Origin: Verrucomicrobiota bacterium
GTDB taxonomy: Bacteria > Verrucomicrobiota > Verrucomicrobiia > Limisphaerales > UBA1319
NCBI GenBank assembly: GCA_022711435.1
Contig: JAKLFB010000006.1
Span: 62,001-126,000 of the forward strand
Reading direction: 5' to 3'
Length of the DNA stretch: 64,000 nt
Below, one piece after another: positions 26,087 through 34,235 of the stretch. Below the pieces are notes generated by a model that was not told the DNA's origin, did no database searches, and worked only from the letters and a program-made list of their open reading frames with translations. Position 1 is the stretch's first letter. Each line of letters opens with the position of its first letter. A program made the position numbers and the translations under genes.

Positions 26087-26359
26087 GGGTCTGTGCAAAA
26101 ATTAATTCCGATTTTGCTGGAGGGGATTGGGCGGGCTGGCAAGACGCGACGAGCGAGCATACCCGTGCGGTCTGTGAGCGAGGAGCAACAAAGCCAGCGC
26201 GCCCAAGACCCCCAGCCCGCAGGGGCGGGGCGGCGCCGGGCCATCTGCTTCGTTGCTCGGTCGGTCGAGTATCGCAGGGGGATACACTCCCTCCCTTGCG
26301 CCTCGCATCGGGCCCGGCGGCGCTCCCGCCAAAATCGGAAGTAATTTTTGCACAGACCC
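26087..26359 (-). mobile_element. 273-bp MITE-like element, copy 2, flanked by TTA
   Basis: Same element as at 18436-18708, in the opposite orientation and about 97% identical. TTA flanks both ends (26084-26086 and 26360-26362). The right TTA is also the complement of the TAA stop of ogg, so insertion occurred exactly at that stop codon and re-created it. The end facing comB is the same end that faces the LTD/CotH start in copy 1. It separates comB from the operon upstream. Confidence 0.88.
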
Positions 26360-27319
26360 TTATTGCACGGTTGGAAATCCCCGGCTCACCGCCGTCGCAA
26401 GTTCGTTGTTGGCCGTTCCTCCCGCCGGCCAGTCATTCCCAGATCGATCCGAACCCAGCCGGGCAGCGTGAAACAGATACTGCTGGGCATAGCCGCCCTG
26501 AGGGCCAAAATGGCGTTCCGCAAATTGCATCAGGCAGCGCCGGGTCGGCTGGCGACCCGCAAAATACCATCGCCGCAATGCCTTTTCCACCCACACATCC
26601 ACCGGGAAAACTTCCGAAAAATCGAGCGCAAACAGCAGGACGCAATCCGCGATCTTGCGCCCCACGCCGGGCAGACCCTCGAGGCGCCGGCGCGCCTCCT
26701 GAACCGGCAGGCGGCGCAATCCATCGAGGTCGATCTCGGCTTGCGCCACTCGCCGCGCTGTCTCCCGCAGATACGGCGCGCGAAAGCCTAATCCGCACGC
26801 GCGCAGATCGGCTTCGGAACACGCGGCAAGCGAGGCTGCCGCCGGGAAGGCATGCGCCGGACCCGCTCCCGCTGGAGCCCGGACCGGCACACCGTATCGT
26901 CGGCACAATTCGTCAACCATCTGGTGGATCTGAACGATCTGCTTGTTGGACGAGAGGATGAAGGACGCGAGGCATTCCCAGGGCCGTTGGTTCAGCAGGC
27001 GCAATCCGGGCCACCGAGCGGCCGCCGCGCGCAGCGGCGGATCGTCGGGCCATTGCCCCTGGACGGCTTTCAGATCGACCTCGACCTGCAGAAAGCCGAT
27101 CAGCCATTGCCACTCCCCATCGCCATCCATCGCTTCGGCGTGCAGCCCGCCCCTGGTTTGGGCCAGCCGAACCCAGCGATTCCCGACCACACCTTCCCAG
27201 GCCTCTTCCCGGCGCCTCCAGCGAAAGACCTGGCCCGAGCTCAGGGTAGCATCCAGGCTGTAATCGCCTGCCGGCAGGAAGTGGGAGACCGTATTCTCAG
27301 CGGAGCTCACGGCAGGCAA
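26360..27319 (-). CDS. ogg: 8-oxoguanine DNA glycosylase (OGG1 family)
   Basis: A 319-residue HhH-GPD DNA glycosylase. The N-terminal part (LDATLSSGQVFRWRR) matches the OGG_N domain. LASFILSSNKQIVQIHQMVDELC is the region equivalent to human OGG1 NNNIARI. LEGLPGVGRKIADCVLLFALD contains the hairpin and the catalytic Lys (GRK), and VFPVDVW carries the catalytic Asp. It should excise 8-oxoguanine and nick the strand. Its start overlaps the end of the PAP2-GT39 gene by 23 bp, so they are co-transcribed. Its TAA stop coincides with the target site of the mobile element. Confidence 0.92.
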   Translation of the reverse strand: MPAVSSAENTVSHFLPAGDYSLDATLSSGQVFRWRRREEAWEGVVGNRWVRLAQTRGGLHAEAMDGDGEWQWLIGFLQVEVDLKAVQGQWPDDPPLRAAAARWPGLRLLNQRPWECLASFILSSNKQIVQIHQMVDELCRRYGVPVRAPAGAGPAHAFPAAASLAACSEADLRACGLGFRAPYLRETARRVAQAEIDLDGLRRLPVQEARRRLEGLPGVGRKIADCVLLFALDFSEVFPVDVWVEKALRRWYFAGRQPTRRCLMQFAERHFGPQGGYAQQYLFHAARLGSDRSGNDWPAGGTANNELATAVSRGFPTVQ

Positions 27320-29492
27320 AGAGCTGAATCCGGCGCATCACCCGACCGCGGTATTGGATTTCCCGCAGACCCCAATCCTCGACTTGGCCGAACTGGCTGG
27401 CGATGGCCTCGGGGGCGGGCTGAGGTGTGTCGGTCTGCAGCACATAGATTGCGTTCTGGCCTCGGCGCTCTCGATACCCCGGCCAGAAATAGAACTGATT
27501 CCGCGGCTGATCTGTGGTTTGATAATACACGAGCGGATCGTCAGGCACCCCGGCCTTCGCCTCGGGAAGATAGAAGGAAAGCTGGCCCACGATGCCATAG
27601 TGATCGCCGATGATGAACACCGGTCCGCCTTCGGCCTGGAATCGGTCGCGCGCTTCCCCCACAACGCGGGCGGTCTCGGCCCAGCCGCGGACCCTGCGCA
27701 GCGGATCCATCTCGACCGGCAGCGCGCGCCCCGTCAGCTTGATCAGAAGGTTGGTGTTGTGCAGGAGCAGGATCCCCGCGATCCCCGCCGCCGCACCCCC
27801 CACAAACAGCGGCCGCAACCAGCGCAGCCCCTCCCGCCACCGCGATTCCCAGTAGTCCACCATCAGGCAGAACAACGGCACCACCGCCGGCGCAATCCAA
27901 TTCGGCTGCACCCGCGAATGCATCGTGTAGAAGGCGTAGAACGCGAACACCGGCGCGCCCATGCAAAAGTAGAACACCCGGCGCATCCGCCGGGCTTGGT
28001 CGATCGCCGGCCCCCGCTGGCGCCAGAATGCAAACGCCGCCACAGCCGCTCCCGCCAGGAAGAGCGGATGGAGCAATCCCGCCTCGGCCGCGACAAACTC
28101 GGCGAGGTATTTGAGCGTGAGCTGCCATTCCCGGCCGACGTGGCCGACCTGGGCGACATGCGTGACCGTCACCCAATCGTGCGCTATGTTCCATCCGATG
28201 ACCGGCAGCGTGCAAACGAGGTTGATTGCCAGGGCCAGGTAAGGCCCCGGGCGGCGCAACTGGTGCCGGGCGTCCGGCCACAGCACGAAGAACAAGGCCC
28301 ACGATGCCCACTGGAACAAGGCCACATACTTGCTCAGGAATCCGAGCCCCATCCATGCTCCCGTCCACGCCCACGCGGCCGTGGATCCGCTGCGAACGGC
28401 CGACAGGCCTGTAACCATGGCCGCCGTCCAAAACAGGACCGAAAGCGGATCGATCGTCATCAGAACCGATCCCGCTGCCAGCAGGGGGGTGGCCAGCCCA
28501 ACCACCACCATCGCCAGCCCCGCCCCCGGATGCAGCTCGCGCGCCAGATGGCGGAACAGCATCAGGCCGAGAACCGCCGCGATGACCGGCGAGCAGAACC
28601 GCACGCCGAGCTCCCGATCCCCCCACAACTGCGTCCCCAGCCATTGCGCGCAGGCGATCAGAGGCGGCTTGCTGTAATAGGACCAATCCAGGCGCTTGGA
28701 CCAGAGCCATTGATAGGCCTCGTCCTCGCTCAGCTCGATGGTGTCGCTGCCCACATAGATGAGCCGCGCCGCCAGGGTCAATCCGATCGCCATATATGCC
28801 AGGGATCTCCATTGCCGGTGGCGATCCTGCTGCCATTGGCCCTCCAGAATCTCCGGCACGGCTTCGACCACGTCCGGAACGCGCAGCGATCGGCATCGCC
28901 GCCACCAGCACGGGAACCACCGCGTCCCCCCCGCCTCCCAGAAGGCGGAAGCGATCCGGACCACGCCATAGCCGACGGCGATCCCCAGCAAAGCGCCCGC
29001 CACCACATCGGCCGGATAATGGGCACCTTGATACACCCTCGAGAATGCGGCCAGCGTCCCGGCTGGCGCCATGTACCTCCAGCTGCGCCGATAATACATC
29101 CCCAGCACCAGGGTCGCCGCGAACCAGTTGCCCGCATGCGAGGACGGCATGCTGGACCGATTCCGCCGCCACTCGTCGGGATTCCCGGTTTCCGAGATGA
29201 TCTCCGGCCGCAGCCGGCCGATCCCCCTTTTAAGCGGCTGGTAAACGCCGACTTCACCCGCCAGAACGGCCAGCGCCACCAGTCCCAGACAGATCCACGC
29301 CCGCTGGCTCCCCTTCCAGATCACCCCGGCAACGGCCACCAACACCACCAAAGCCAGCAGCCCATTCCAGCTGAACAGCGCCGCCAAGGCGTCAAGCCAG
29401 GGATGCCGCATCCCTTCGTGGACCCAACGAAACGCCGCCAGATCCATGGCCCGCAGCCAGTCAATGAGCGCTATTCCCGCCGGAGGAAGCAC
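27297..29492 (-). CDS. PAP2 phosphatase fused to a GT39/ArnT-like membrane glycosyltransferase
   Basis: A 731-residue integral membrane fusion. The N-terminal 190 residues form a PAP2 lipid phosphatase with all three motifs: KRGIGRLRP (88-96), PSSH (116-119) and SRVYQGAHYPAD (151-162). From about residue 225 it continues as a PMT/ArnT-type glycosyltransferase, with DEAYQWLWSKRLDWSYYSKPP as the lumenal acidic motif and some ten hydrophobic helices. GT39 enzymes move sugars from polyprenyl-phosphate donors, and PAP2 enzymes recycle polyprenyl pyrophosphate, so one protein may transfer a glycan and process the carrier. A GTG at 29492 is the frame start; ATG 29444 is an alternative. It is 11 bp downstream of apt. 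Confidence 0.87.
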   Translation of the reverse strand: MLPPAGIALIDWLRAMDLAAFRWVHEGMRHPWLDALAALFSWNGLLALVVLVAVAGVIWKGSQRAWICLGLVALAVLAGEVGVYQPLKRGIGRLRPEIISETGNPDEWRRNRSSMPSSHAGNWFAATLVLGMYYRRSWRYMAPAGTLAAFSRVYQGAHYPADVVAGALLGIAVGYGVVRIASAFWEAGGTRWFPCWWRRCRSLRVPDVVEAVPEILEGQWQQDRHRQWRSLAYMAIGLTLAARLIYVGSDTIELSEDEAYQWLWSKRLDWSYYSKPPLIACAQWLGTQLWGDRELGVRFCSPVIAAVLGLMLFRHLARELHPGAGLAMVVVGLATPLLAAGSVLMTIDPLSVLFWTAAMVTGLSAVRSGSTAAWAWTGAWMGLGFLSKYVALFQWASWALFFVLWPDARHQLRRPGPYLALAINLVCTLPVIGWNIAHDWVTVTHVAQVGHVGREWQLTLKYLAEFVAAEAGLLHPLFLAGAAVAAFAFWRQRGPAIDQARRMRRVFYFCMGAPVFAFYAFYTMHSRVQPNWIAPAVVPLFCLMVDYWESRWREGLRWLRPLFVGGAAAGIAGILLLHNTNLLIKLTGRALPVEMDPLRRVRGWAETARVVGEARDRFQAEGGPVFIIGDHYGIVGQLSFYLPEAKAGVPDDPLVYYQTTDQPRNQFYFWPGYRERRGQNAIYVLQTDTPQPAPEAIASQFGQVEDWGLREIQYRGRVMRRIQLFACRELR

Positions 29493-29503
29493 GACGGCGC
29501 CAA

Positions 29504-30031
29504 TCAGTAGGCCACCAGGGACCGCACCGGCGTCGATCCCAGCCGCGCGCGGCCTCCAAGAGACTCGAGCTCGACGAAGAACACGGCTTCGAGGATGCGG
29601 GCATCGAGGCGCTGGATGAGCGCGATGGCGGCGGCGGCGGTTCCTCCTGTCGCCAGCAGGTCGTCCATCAGCAGCACACGGCTTCCGGGCGTGAGCGCAT
29701 CGACATGCATGGCGATCGTGTTCGATCCGTACTCGAGGTCATAGCTCTGCTCGATGGTTCGAAAGGGCAGCTTGCCCCGCTTGCGGACCGGCACGAAAGC
29801 GGCCTGCAATCGCAGCGCGGCCGCCGCGCCGAATATGAAGCCGCGCGCGTCGATCCCCACCACGGCGTCCACCTCCCCCGGCACATGGCCTTCGATCATC
29901 CGCTCGATGCACCCCGCCAACAGGCGCGCGTTGCCCAGGACGGGCGTGATGTCCTTAAACTGGATCCCCGGCTTCGGGAAGTCCGGGATAGTGCGGATCG
30001 CCGCCGCCAATTCGCTGGGAGTGACGTTCAT
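29504..30031 (-). CDS. apt: Adenine phosphoribosyltransferase
   Basis: A 175-residue type I phosphoribosyltransferase. IPDFPKPGIQFKDITPVL is the Apt N-terminal signature, GIDARGFIFGAAAAL follows, and VLLMDDLLATGGTAAAA is the PRPP-binding loop. It salvages adenine with PRPP to AMP. It lies 18 bp downstream of the sigma factor gene and 11 bp upstream of the PAP2-GT39 gene, so all belong to one transcription unit. There is no Shine-Dalgarno before the ATG. Confidence 0.97.
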   Translation of the reverse strand: MNVTPSELAAAIRTIPDFPKPGIQFKDITPVLGNARLLAGCIERMIEGHVPGEVDAVVGIDARGFIFGAAAALRLQAAFVPVRKRGKLPFRTIEQSYDLEYGSNTIAMHVDALTPGSRVLLMDDLLATGGTAAAAIALIQRLDARILEAVFFVELESLGGRARLGSTPVRSLVAY

Positions 30032-30049
30032 GGAAGAGATCGCGGCCTG

Positions 30050-31093
30050 CTAGCGCTGGACCGCTTCGAGTTTCTGGATCATCCGCCGAAGCTTGTTCAA
30101 TGCGATGTTCTGGATCTGCCGCACTCGCTCGCGAGTGACGCCGAATTTCTGGCCCACCTCCTCGAGCGTTTTCTCGGATCCGCCGTCCAGCCCGAATCGA
30201 TACCGCAGGATGGTGGACTCGCGCGGGTCGAGGGTTTTGACCATCTCGCGGAGCATGCGGGTGACGGTTTTGTCCTTGAGCTCCTCGAAGGGGGTGCTGG
30301 CGTTCTCATCCTGGACAATCTCGGCGAAGTTGTTCGACTCGTCGTCGCCGATGGGGGCATCGAGTGACGCCGGCCGGATGGCCGCGGTCCGCAGCTGGGC
30401 CACCCGCGCCGCCGACATGCCCATCTCCTCCGCCAGCTCCTCGTCGTTCGGCTCCCGCCCCAGCACCTCCTGCAGCCGCATCGACAGACGCCGCATCTTG
30501 GAGATCTTGTCCACCAGGTGGACCGGGAGCCGAATGGTCTTGGACTGGTTGGCCAGCGCGCGCTTGATGGATTGCTTGATCCACCACGCGCCATACGTCG
30601 ACAGCTTGCCGCCCTTGGACGGGTCGAACCGCTCGACCGCCTTCATCAGCCCGATGTTCCCCTCGCTGATCAAGTCCAGCAGCGGCAATCCCAATCCCTC
30701 GTAGTCGTGCGCGATCTTGACCACCAGGCGAAGATTCGCCTTGATCATCTGCTCGCGCGCCTTCTTGTCCCCCTTCCGGATCCGCGCCGCCAGCTCCACC
30801 TCCTCCGCCGGCGTCAGCAGCTTCACTTGGCCGATCTCGCGCAGATACAGCTTGATGGCCGTGTCCCCGTCATAGGGGGTCCGCTCCTTCTCCTCCAGCG
30901 CAACGATCGCATCCTCGTCCCGCGGTATGGACCGCTCCTCGGCCAGCGCCTTCTCCGGCGGCGATCCGACGGCTGCGTCCGTATCTTCTCGATCTGCAGC
31001 CGCCAGCTTGCGCCCCGCCCTTGCCCCGCGCGCAGGCTGATCCCCCCGCTCCGCTGGATCTCCCCGCCGCCCCGCTTTTCGTCTCTGCACCAT
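30050..31093 (-). CDS. Sigma-70 family RNA polymerase sigma factor (RpoD/SigA-type, no region 1.1)
   Basis: A 347-residue group 1/2 sigma factor. After a basic, disordered N-terminus come region 1.2 (DTAIKLYLREIGQVKLLTPAEEVELA), region 2 (NLRLVVKIAHDYEGLGLPLLDLISEGNIGLMKAVERFDPSKGGKLSTYGAWWIKQSIKRALANQSKTIRLPVH), region 3 (GREPNDEELAEEMGM) and region 4 (TLEEVGQKFGVTRERVRQIQ). The WWIKQSIKRALANQ form of region 2.4 differs from the common WWIRQAI...AIADQ. Without region 1.1 it may be an alternative group 2 factor, or the principal one in this lineage; the window cannot decide, so no symbol is given. It heads a minus-strand operon with apt, the PAP2-GT39 fusion and ogg. Confidence 0.93.
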   Translation of the reverse strand: MVQRRKAGRRGDPAERGDQPARGARAGRKLAAADREDTDAAVGSPPEKALAEERSIPRDEDAIVALEEKERTPYDGDTAIKLYLREIGQVKLLTPAEEVELAARIRKGDKKAREQMIKANLRLVVKIAHDYEGLGLPLLDLISEGNIGLMKAVERFDPSKGGKLSTYGAWWIKQSIKRALANQSKTIRLPVHLVDKISKMRRLSMRLQEVLGREPNDEELAEEMGMSAARVAQLRTAAIRPASLDAPIGDDESNNFAEIVQDENASTPFEELKDKTVTRMLREMVKTLDPRESTILRYRFGLDGGSEKTLEEVGQKFGVTRERVRQIQNIALNKLRRMIQKLEAVQR

Positions 31094-31238
31094 AGGCTAT
31101 TGTCGGTTCTCCAAGAACAACACGTCCTCGATCCTGACTCCAGCCATGCCGAGCCGGGCCGCTTTTCGCAAGGCAGGAGCGTTCAACACCAGAGGCCCTG
31201 ACCGTATTCGATCCCCGCCAGGGTGCAAGCCAATTCAG

Positions 31239-34214
31239 CTAGTCCGGCCGGTTCGACCCATCGAAAGGTGTCTTCTCGAAGTCGGCGGGGCTGACCCAGC
31301 CGGCGCTCAGCTTCTCCCCGCGCATGTAGCGCTCGTAGAAGCCGCGGTCTTTCTCGCTGGAGTATGGATACTGCTCGAACACCTCCCCGCGGCCCAGGAT
31401 GCGCGGGTCGCCCTGGGACTCGAGCTCGGCGGACATCCGGCGCCGAAGATCCTCCTCGAGCGCCGCCGTCATCGGGTCCCCGGATCGATTCCGCAGGCAG
31501 TCCCGATCCGCCCGCAGGTCGTAGAGCTCGGCAGCCGGCCGCAGGCCGAAGCAGAGCGCCCAGGACATGTCTGCCGGATTGCGGCGATGGGCGTTTAGGA
31601 TCTCCGTCTTCGTGGGCCCGCCGTCGCAGTTCAAATACCCCGTTTCCGGATTGCCCGCCGGCCACCGCGCCGGCTCGAAGTTCCGCACATAGAGCCAGTC
31701 ATCCCGGAGGATCCCGCGGATCGGGTATCCCCAGTCGTGCGGGCGCCCGACGTCATGCCGTTCCTTGCCGATCAGGACATGGTCGCGCGCCGGATTCACG
31801 CGGCCGGACATCGCCGACTCGAAGAGGTCCCGCAGACTCAGGCCGGGAGTCGATGCCAATCCGGTTGCGGCCCATTCCAGCCCAGCGAAATCGACGAATG
31901 TGGGCGCCAGATCGATGAAGCTGACATAATCGGCCACCACCCGGCCGGGGCTCGCGATGCCGCGTTTCCAGCGGATGGCCAGCGGGACGTGATTCGACTC
32001 GTCATAGGCCTGGCCTTTGGCCCGAGGGAACGGCATCCCATGGTCGGACGTCGCCACGACCAGCGTTTGGTCCAGAAGCCCGCGACGTTCCAGCTCATCC
32101 AGCATTCGCCCCAGATGCCGGTCGAAATGCTCGACCTCGAACGCGTAGTCCAAGAGATCCTGGCGAACGACCTCATTATCCGGCCAGTAGCCCGGCACCC
32201 AGTCGACATCCTCGAGCTTCTTTCCTCCTTTGGACGTCCCCGAGCCGAACTCGTATCCGCGATGGGGCTCGACGGCTCCGTACCAGAAGCACCAGGGCGT
32301 GTTGGTCGGTGCAGCATCGAGGAAGTCCGCGAAATTGGCCGCGTAATCGTTGCGGCCGATGCCCTGGGCTGGAGGGGGCGCGCTGCGCTGGTTGTAGGGC
32401 CGGCCGGCGAGCTGCCGAGGACGTCCATCGGCGTTCGTGGCCACGCCGGGCGCCCACCCTTTGGCAGTCATTCCGACGTGCCAGCCGCGCTCCGCCAAAA
32501 TCTCCGGATACGTCCGGTATCGAGGCGGGAAGAACGGGCTGTGATTGCAGGCCGCCTCGAGCTGCCACGAGTTGCGCCCGGTCAGGAGACATGCGCGCGA
32601 CGGCGCGCACTTGGCATTGGGCGTGTAGGCGTGCGAGAACAGGATCCCCTCCCGAGCCACGCGGTCAAAGGCCGGCGTCCGAACCCATCGGCATCCGTAA
32701 GCCCCGGCATGCCCGAAAGACCAGTCGTCGGCGATCGCCACCAGGATGTTCGGCGGCCCGGTGCGAAAATACTTGTTCACGATCCATTCCGGCTGCCACG
32801 GGTCGGGATCGCGCTTTTGGCCGCTCAGGTTGACGGCCGCGGGTTGCCGGTTCTCCGCAGGCAGCTCGACCCTGTCGCCCGCTTTTCGCTGCCATTCCTT
32901 CATCAGGGCCCTCAGACGCTCGACATGGGCCGCGCTCTCGGCGCGATCGATCAGATTGGTCCTTTCAAGCGGGTCGGACTCGAGGTCGAACAGCTGCAGA
33001 TGGCCGATCTTCGGATACGCGATCAGCTTCCATCGGTCGTCGCGCACGGCCCGCTGGATCTCCAGGAAGGGCAGGAACACCGAGTCGCGAACCCGATCCT
33101 TCGATCCCTCCCAGATGGGCCGCAGGCTCGCCCCGTCGAGATCGGCGGGGGGCGGGATCCCCAGGAGGTCGCAGAGGGTCGGAAAGACATCGAGCAGATA
33201 GCTGAAAGCGTCCGTGGATCGGCCCGCCGGAATGCCGGGGCCGGCAAAGATCAGCGGGCATCGCATGCTGTGCTCATAGACGCTCTGCTTGCCCAGCAGG
33301 CCGTGGCTGCCGACCGCCAATCCCTGGTCCGCCGCGTAGATGATCAGCGTGTCGTCGGCGTGGCCGCTCTCGCGCAAAGCCTCGAGGATCCGACCCACCT
33401 GCTCGTCCAGATGCGTGATCATCCCGTAATACTCGGCCAGCTGGTCGCGAATGACCGCTTCCGTCCGCGGCCACGGCGCCAGGTTCTCGTCCCGCCCCCC
33501 CCGCATCATGCCATTGTCGAACGGATGTTGCGGAAGGAAATTCCCCGGCAGCGGCGGCAGGTCGCGGTAATACATCTGCCGATACCGCTCCGGCGGCATG
33601 CGCGGATCATGCGGCGCCGTGAAGGCCACATAGGCGAAAAATGGCTTCTTGCCATCGTGGCTTCGGAGGAACTTGATCGCAGCGTCCGCGAACATCTCGC
33701 TCGAGAACCTCTCGCCCGGACGCGGCTCGGTCAGCTTGCCGTCCGGCCCCAGATCCCGGACCGGCACCCGGGTATGGTCCGACATGCCGCCCAAAAAGAC
33801 GCGGCTTCCCAGCTGAAACGCCCGCAGCCAGGCGGCAGGCCCGTTGTGCCATTTGCCCGTCGCAAAAGTGACATACCCGTTCCTGGCCAACACCTCGGGC
33901 ATGAGGGCGGCATTCGCGAGCGAGTTGTCGACATGAAACCATGTCTTGCCGCTCATGAGCATGGCCCGGCTCGGCATGCAGACCGCGCCGCTGTTGCCGC
34001 CAAAACAATAGTTCGCCCGGAAGCTGAACCCCGACGCCGCCAGCTTGTCCAGGTTCGGCGTCCGGATGTGCGGGTTGCCATGAGCGGCAATGGTGTCGGC
34101 CCGCTGATCGTCGGCGAACAGGAAGAGAATATTCGGCAAGCCGGCGCCGCTCGCCGCGAGCATCCCCGCCCACACCATGAGGGCAGCCCAGGCCAGATAG
34201 CAGCATCGTTTCAT
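31239..34214 (-). CDS. Double sulfatase: two complete formylglycine sulfatase domains in one secreted protein
   Basis: A 991-residue protein with signal peptide ([22 protein letters not shown]). Residues about 26-480 are one sulfatase: [19 protein letters not shown] metal site and C79 in [12 protein letters not shown], the Cys modified to formylglycine. Residues about 486-991 are a second: [19 protein letters not shown] and [13 protein letters not shown], Cys near residue 535. Both have the downstream metal-binding Asp-His sites ([24 protein letters not shown]). There is no internal signal peptide or stop. Each half on its own matches the length of a normal sulfatase. Both need an anaerobic or aerobic maturation enzyme, not seen here. 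Substrate is probably a sulfated glycan; two specificities in one chain are inferred. Confidence 0.92.
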   Translation of the reverse strand: MKRCCYLAWAALMVWAGMLAASGAGLPNILFLFADDQRADTIAAHGNPHIRTPNLDKLAASGFSFRANYCFGGNSGAVCMPSRAMLMSGKTWFHVDNSLANAALMPEVLARNGYVTFATGKWHNGPAAWLRAFQLGSRVFLGGMSDHTRVPVRDLGPDGKLTEPRPGERFSSEMFADAAIKFLRSHDGKKPFFAYVAFTAPHDPRMPPERYRQMYYRDLPPLPGNFLPQHPFDNGMMRGGRDENLAPWPRTEAVIRDQLAEYYGMITHLDEQVGRILEALRESGHADDTLIIYAADQGLAVGSHGLLGKQSVYEHSMRCPLIFAGPGIPAGRSTDAFSYLLDVFPTLCDLLGIPPPADLDGASLRPIWEGSKDRVRDSVFLPFLEIQRAVRDDRWKLIAYPKIGHLQLFDLESDPLERTNLIDRAESAAHVERLRALMKEWQRKAGDRVELPAENRQPAAVNLSGQKRDPDPWQPEWIVNKYFRTGPPNILVAIADDWSFGHAGAYGCRWVRTPAFDRVAREGILFSHAYTPNAKCAPSRACLLTGRNSWQLEAACNHSPFFPPRYRTYPEILAERGWHVGMTAKGWAPGVATNADGRPRQLAGRPYNQRSAPPPAQGIGRNDYAANFADFLDAAPTNTPWCFWYGAVEPHRGYEFGSGTSKGGKKLEDVDWVPGYWPDNEVVRQDLLDYAFEVEHFDRHLGRMLDELERRGLLDQTLVVATSDHGMPFPRAKGQAYDESNHVPLAIRWKRGIASPGRVVADYVSFIDLAPTFVDFAGLEWAATGLASTPGLSLRDLFESAMSGRVNPARDHVLIGKERHDVGRPHDWGYPIRGILRDDWLYVRNFEPARWPAGNPETGYLNCDGGPTKTEILNAHRRNPADMSWALCFGLRPAAELYDLRADRDCLRNRSGDPMTAALEEDLRRRMSAELESQGDPRILGRGEVFEQYPYSSEKDRGFYERYMRGEKLSAGWVSPADFEKTPFDGSNRPD

Positions 34215-34235
34215 CTCGGCAGAGCCTGTCTTGGT

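Noticed and set aside
27354..29510. 718-codon open frame antisense to the PAP2-GT39 gene
   Set aside because: The translation is Arg/His/Pro/Gln-rich with no domain, as expected from the opposite strand of a GC-rich gene; the minus-strand protein has complete catalytic motifs.
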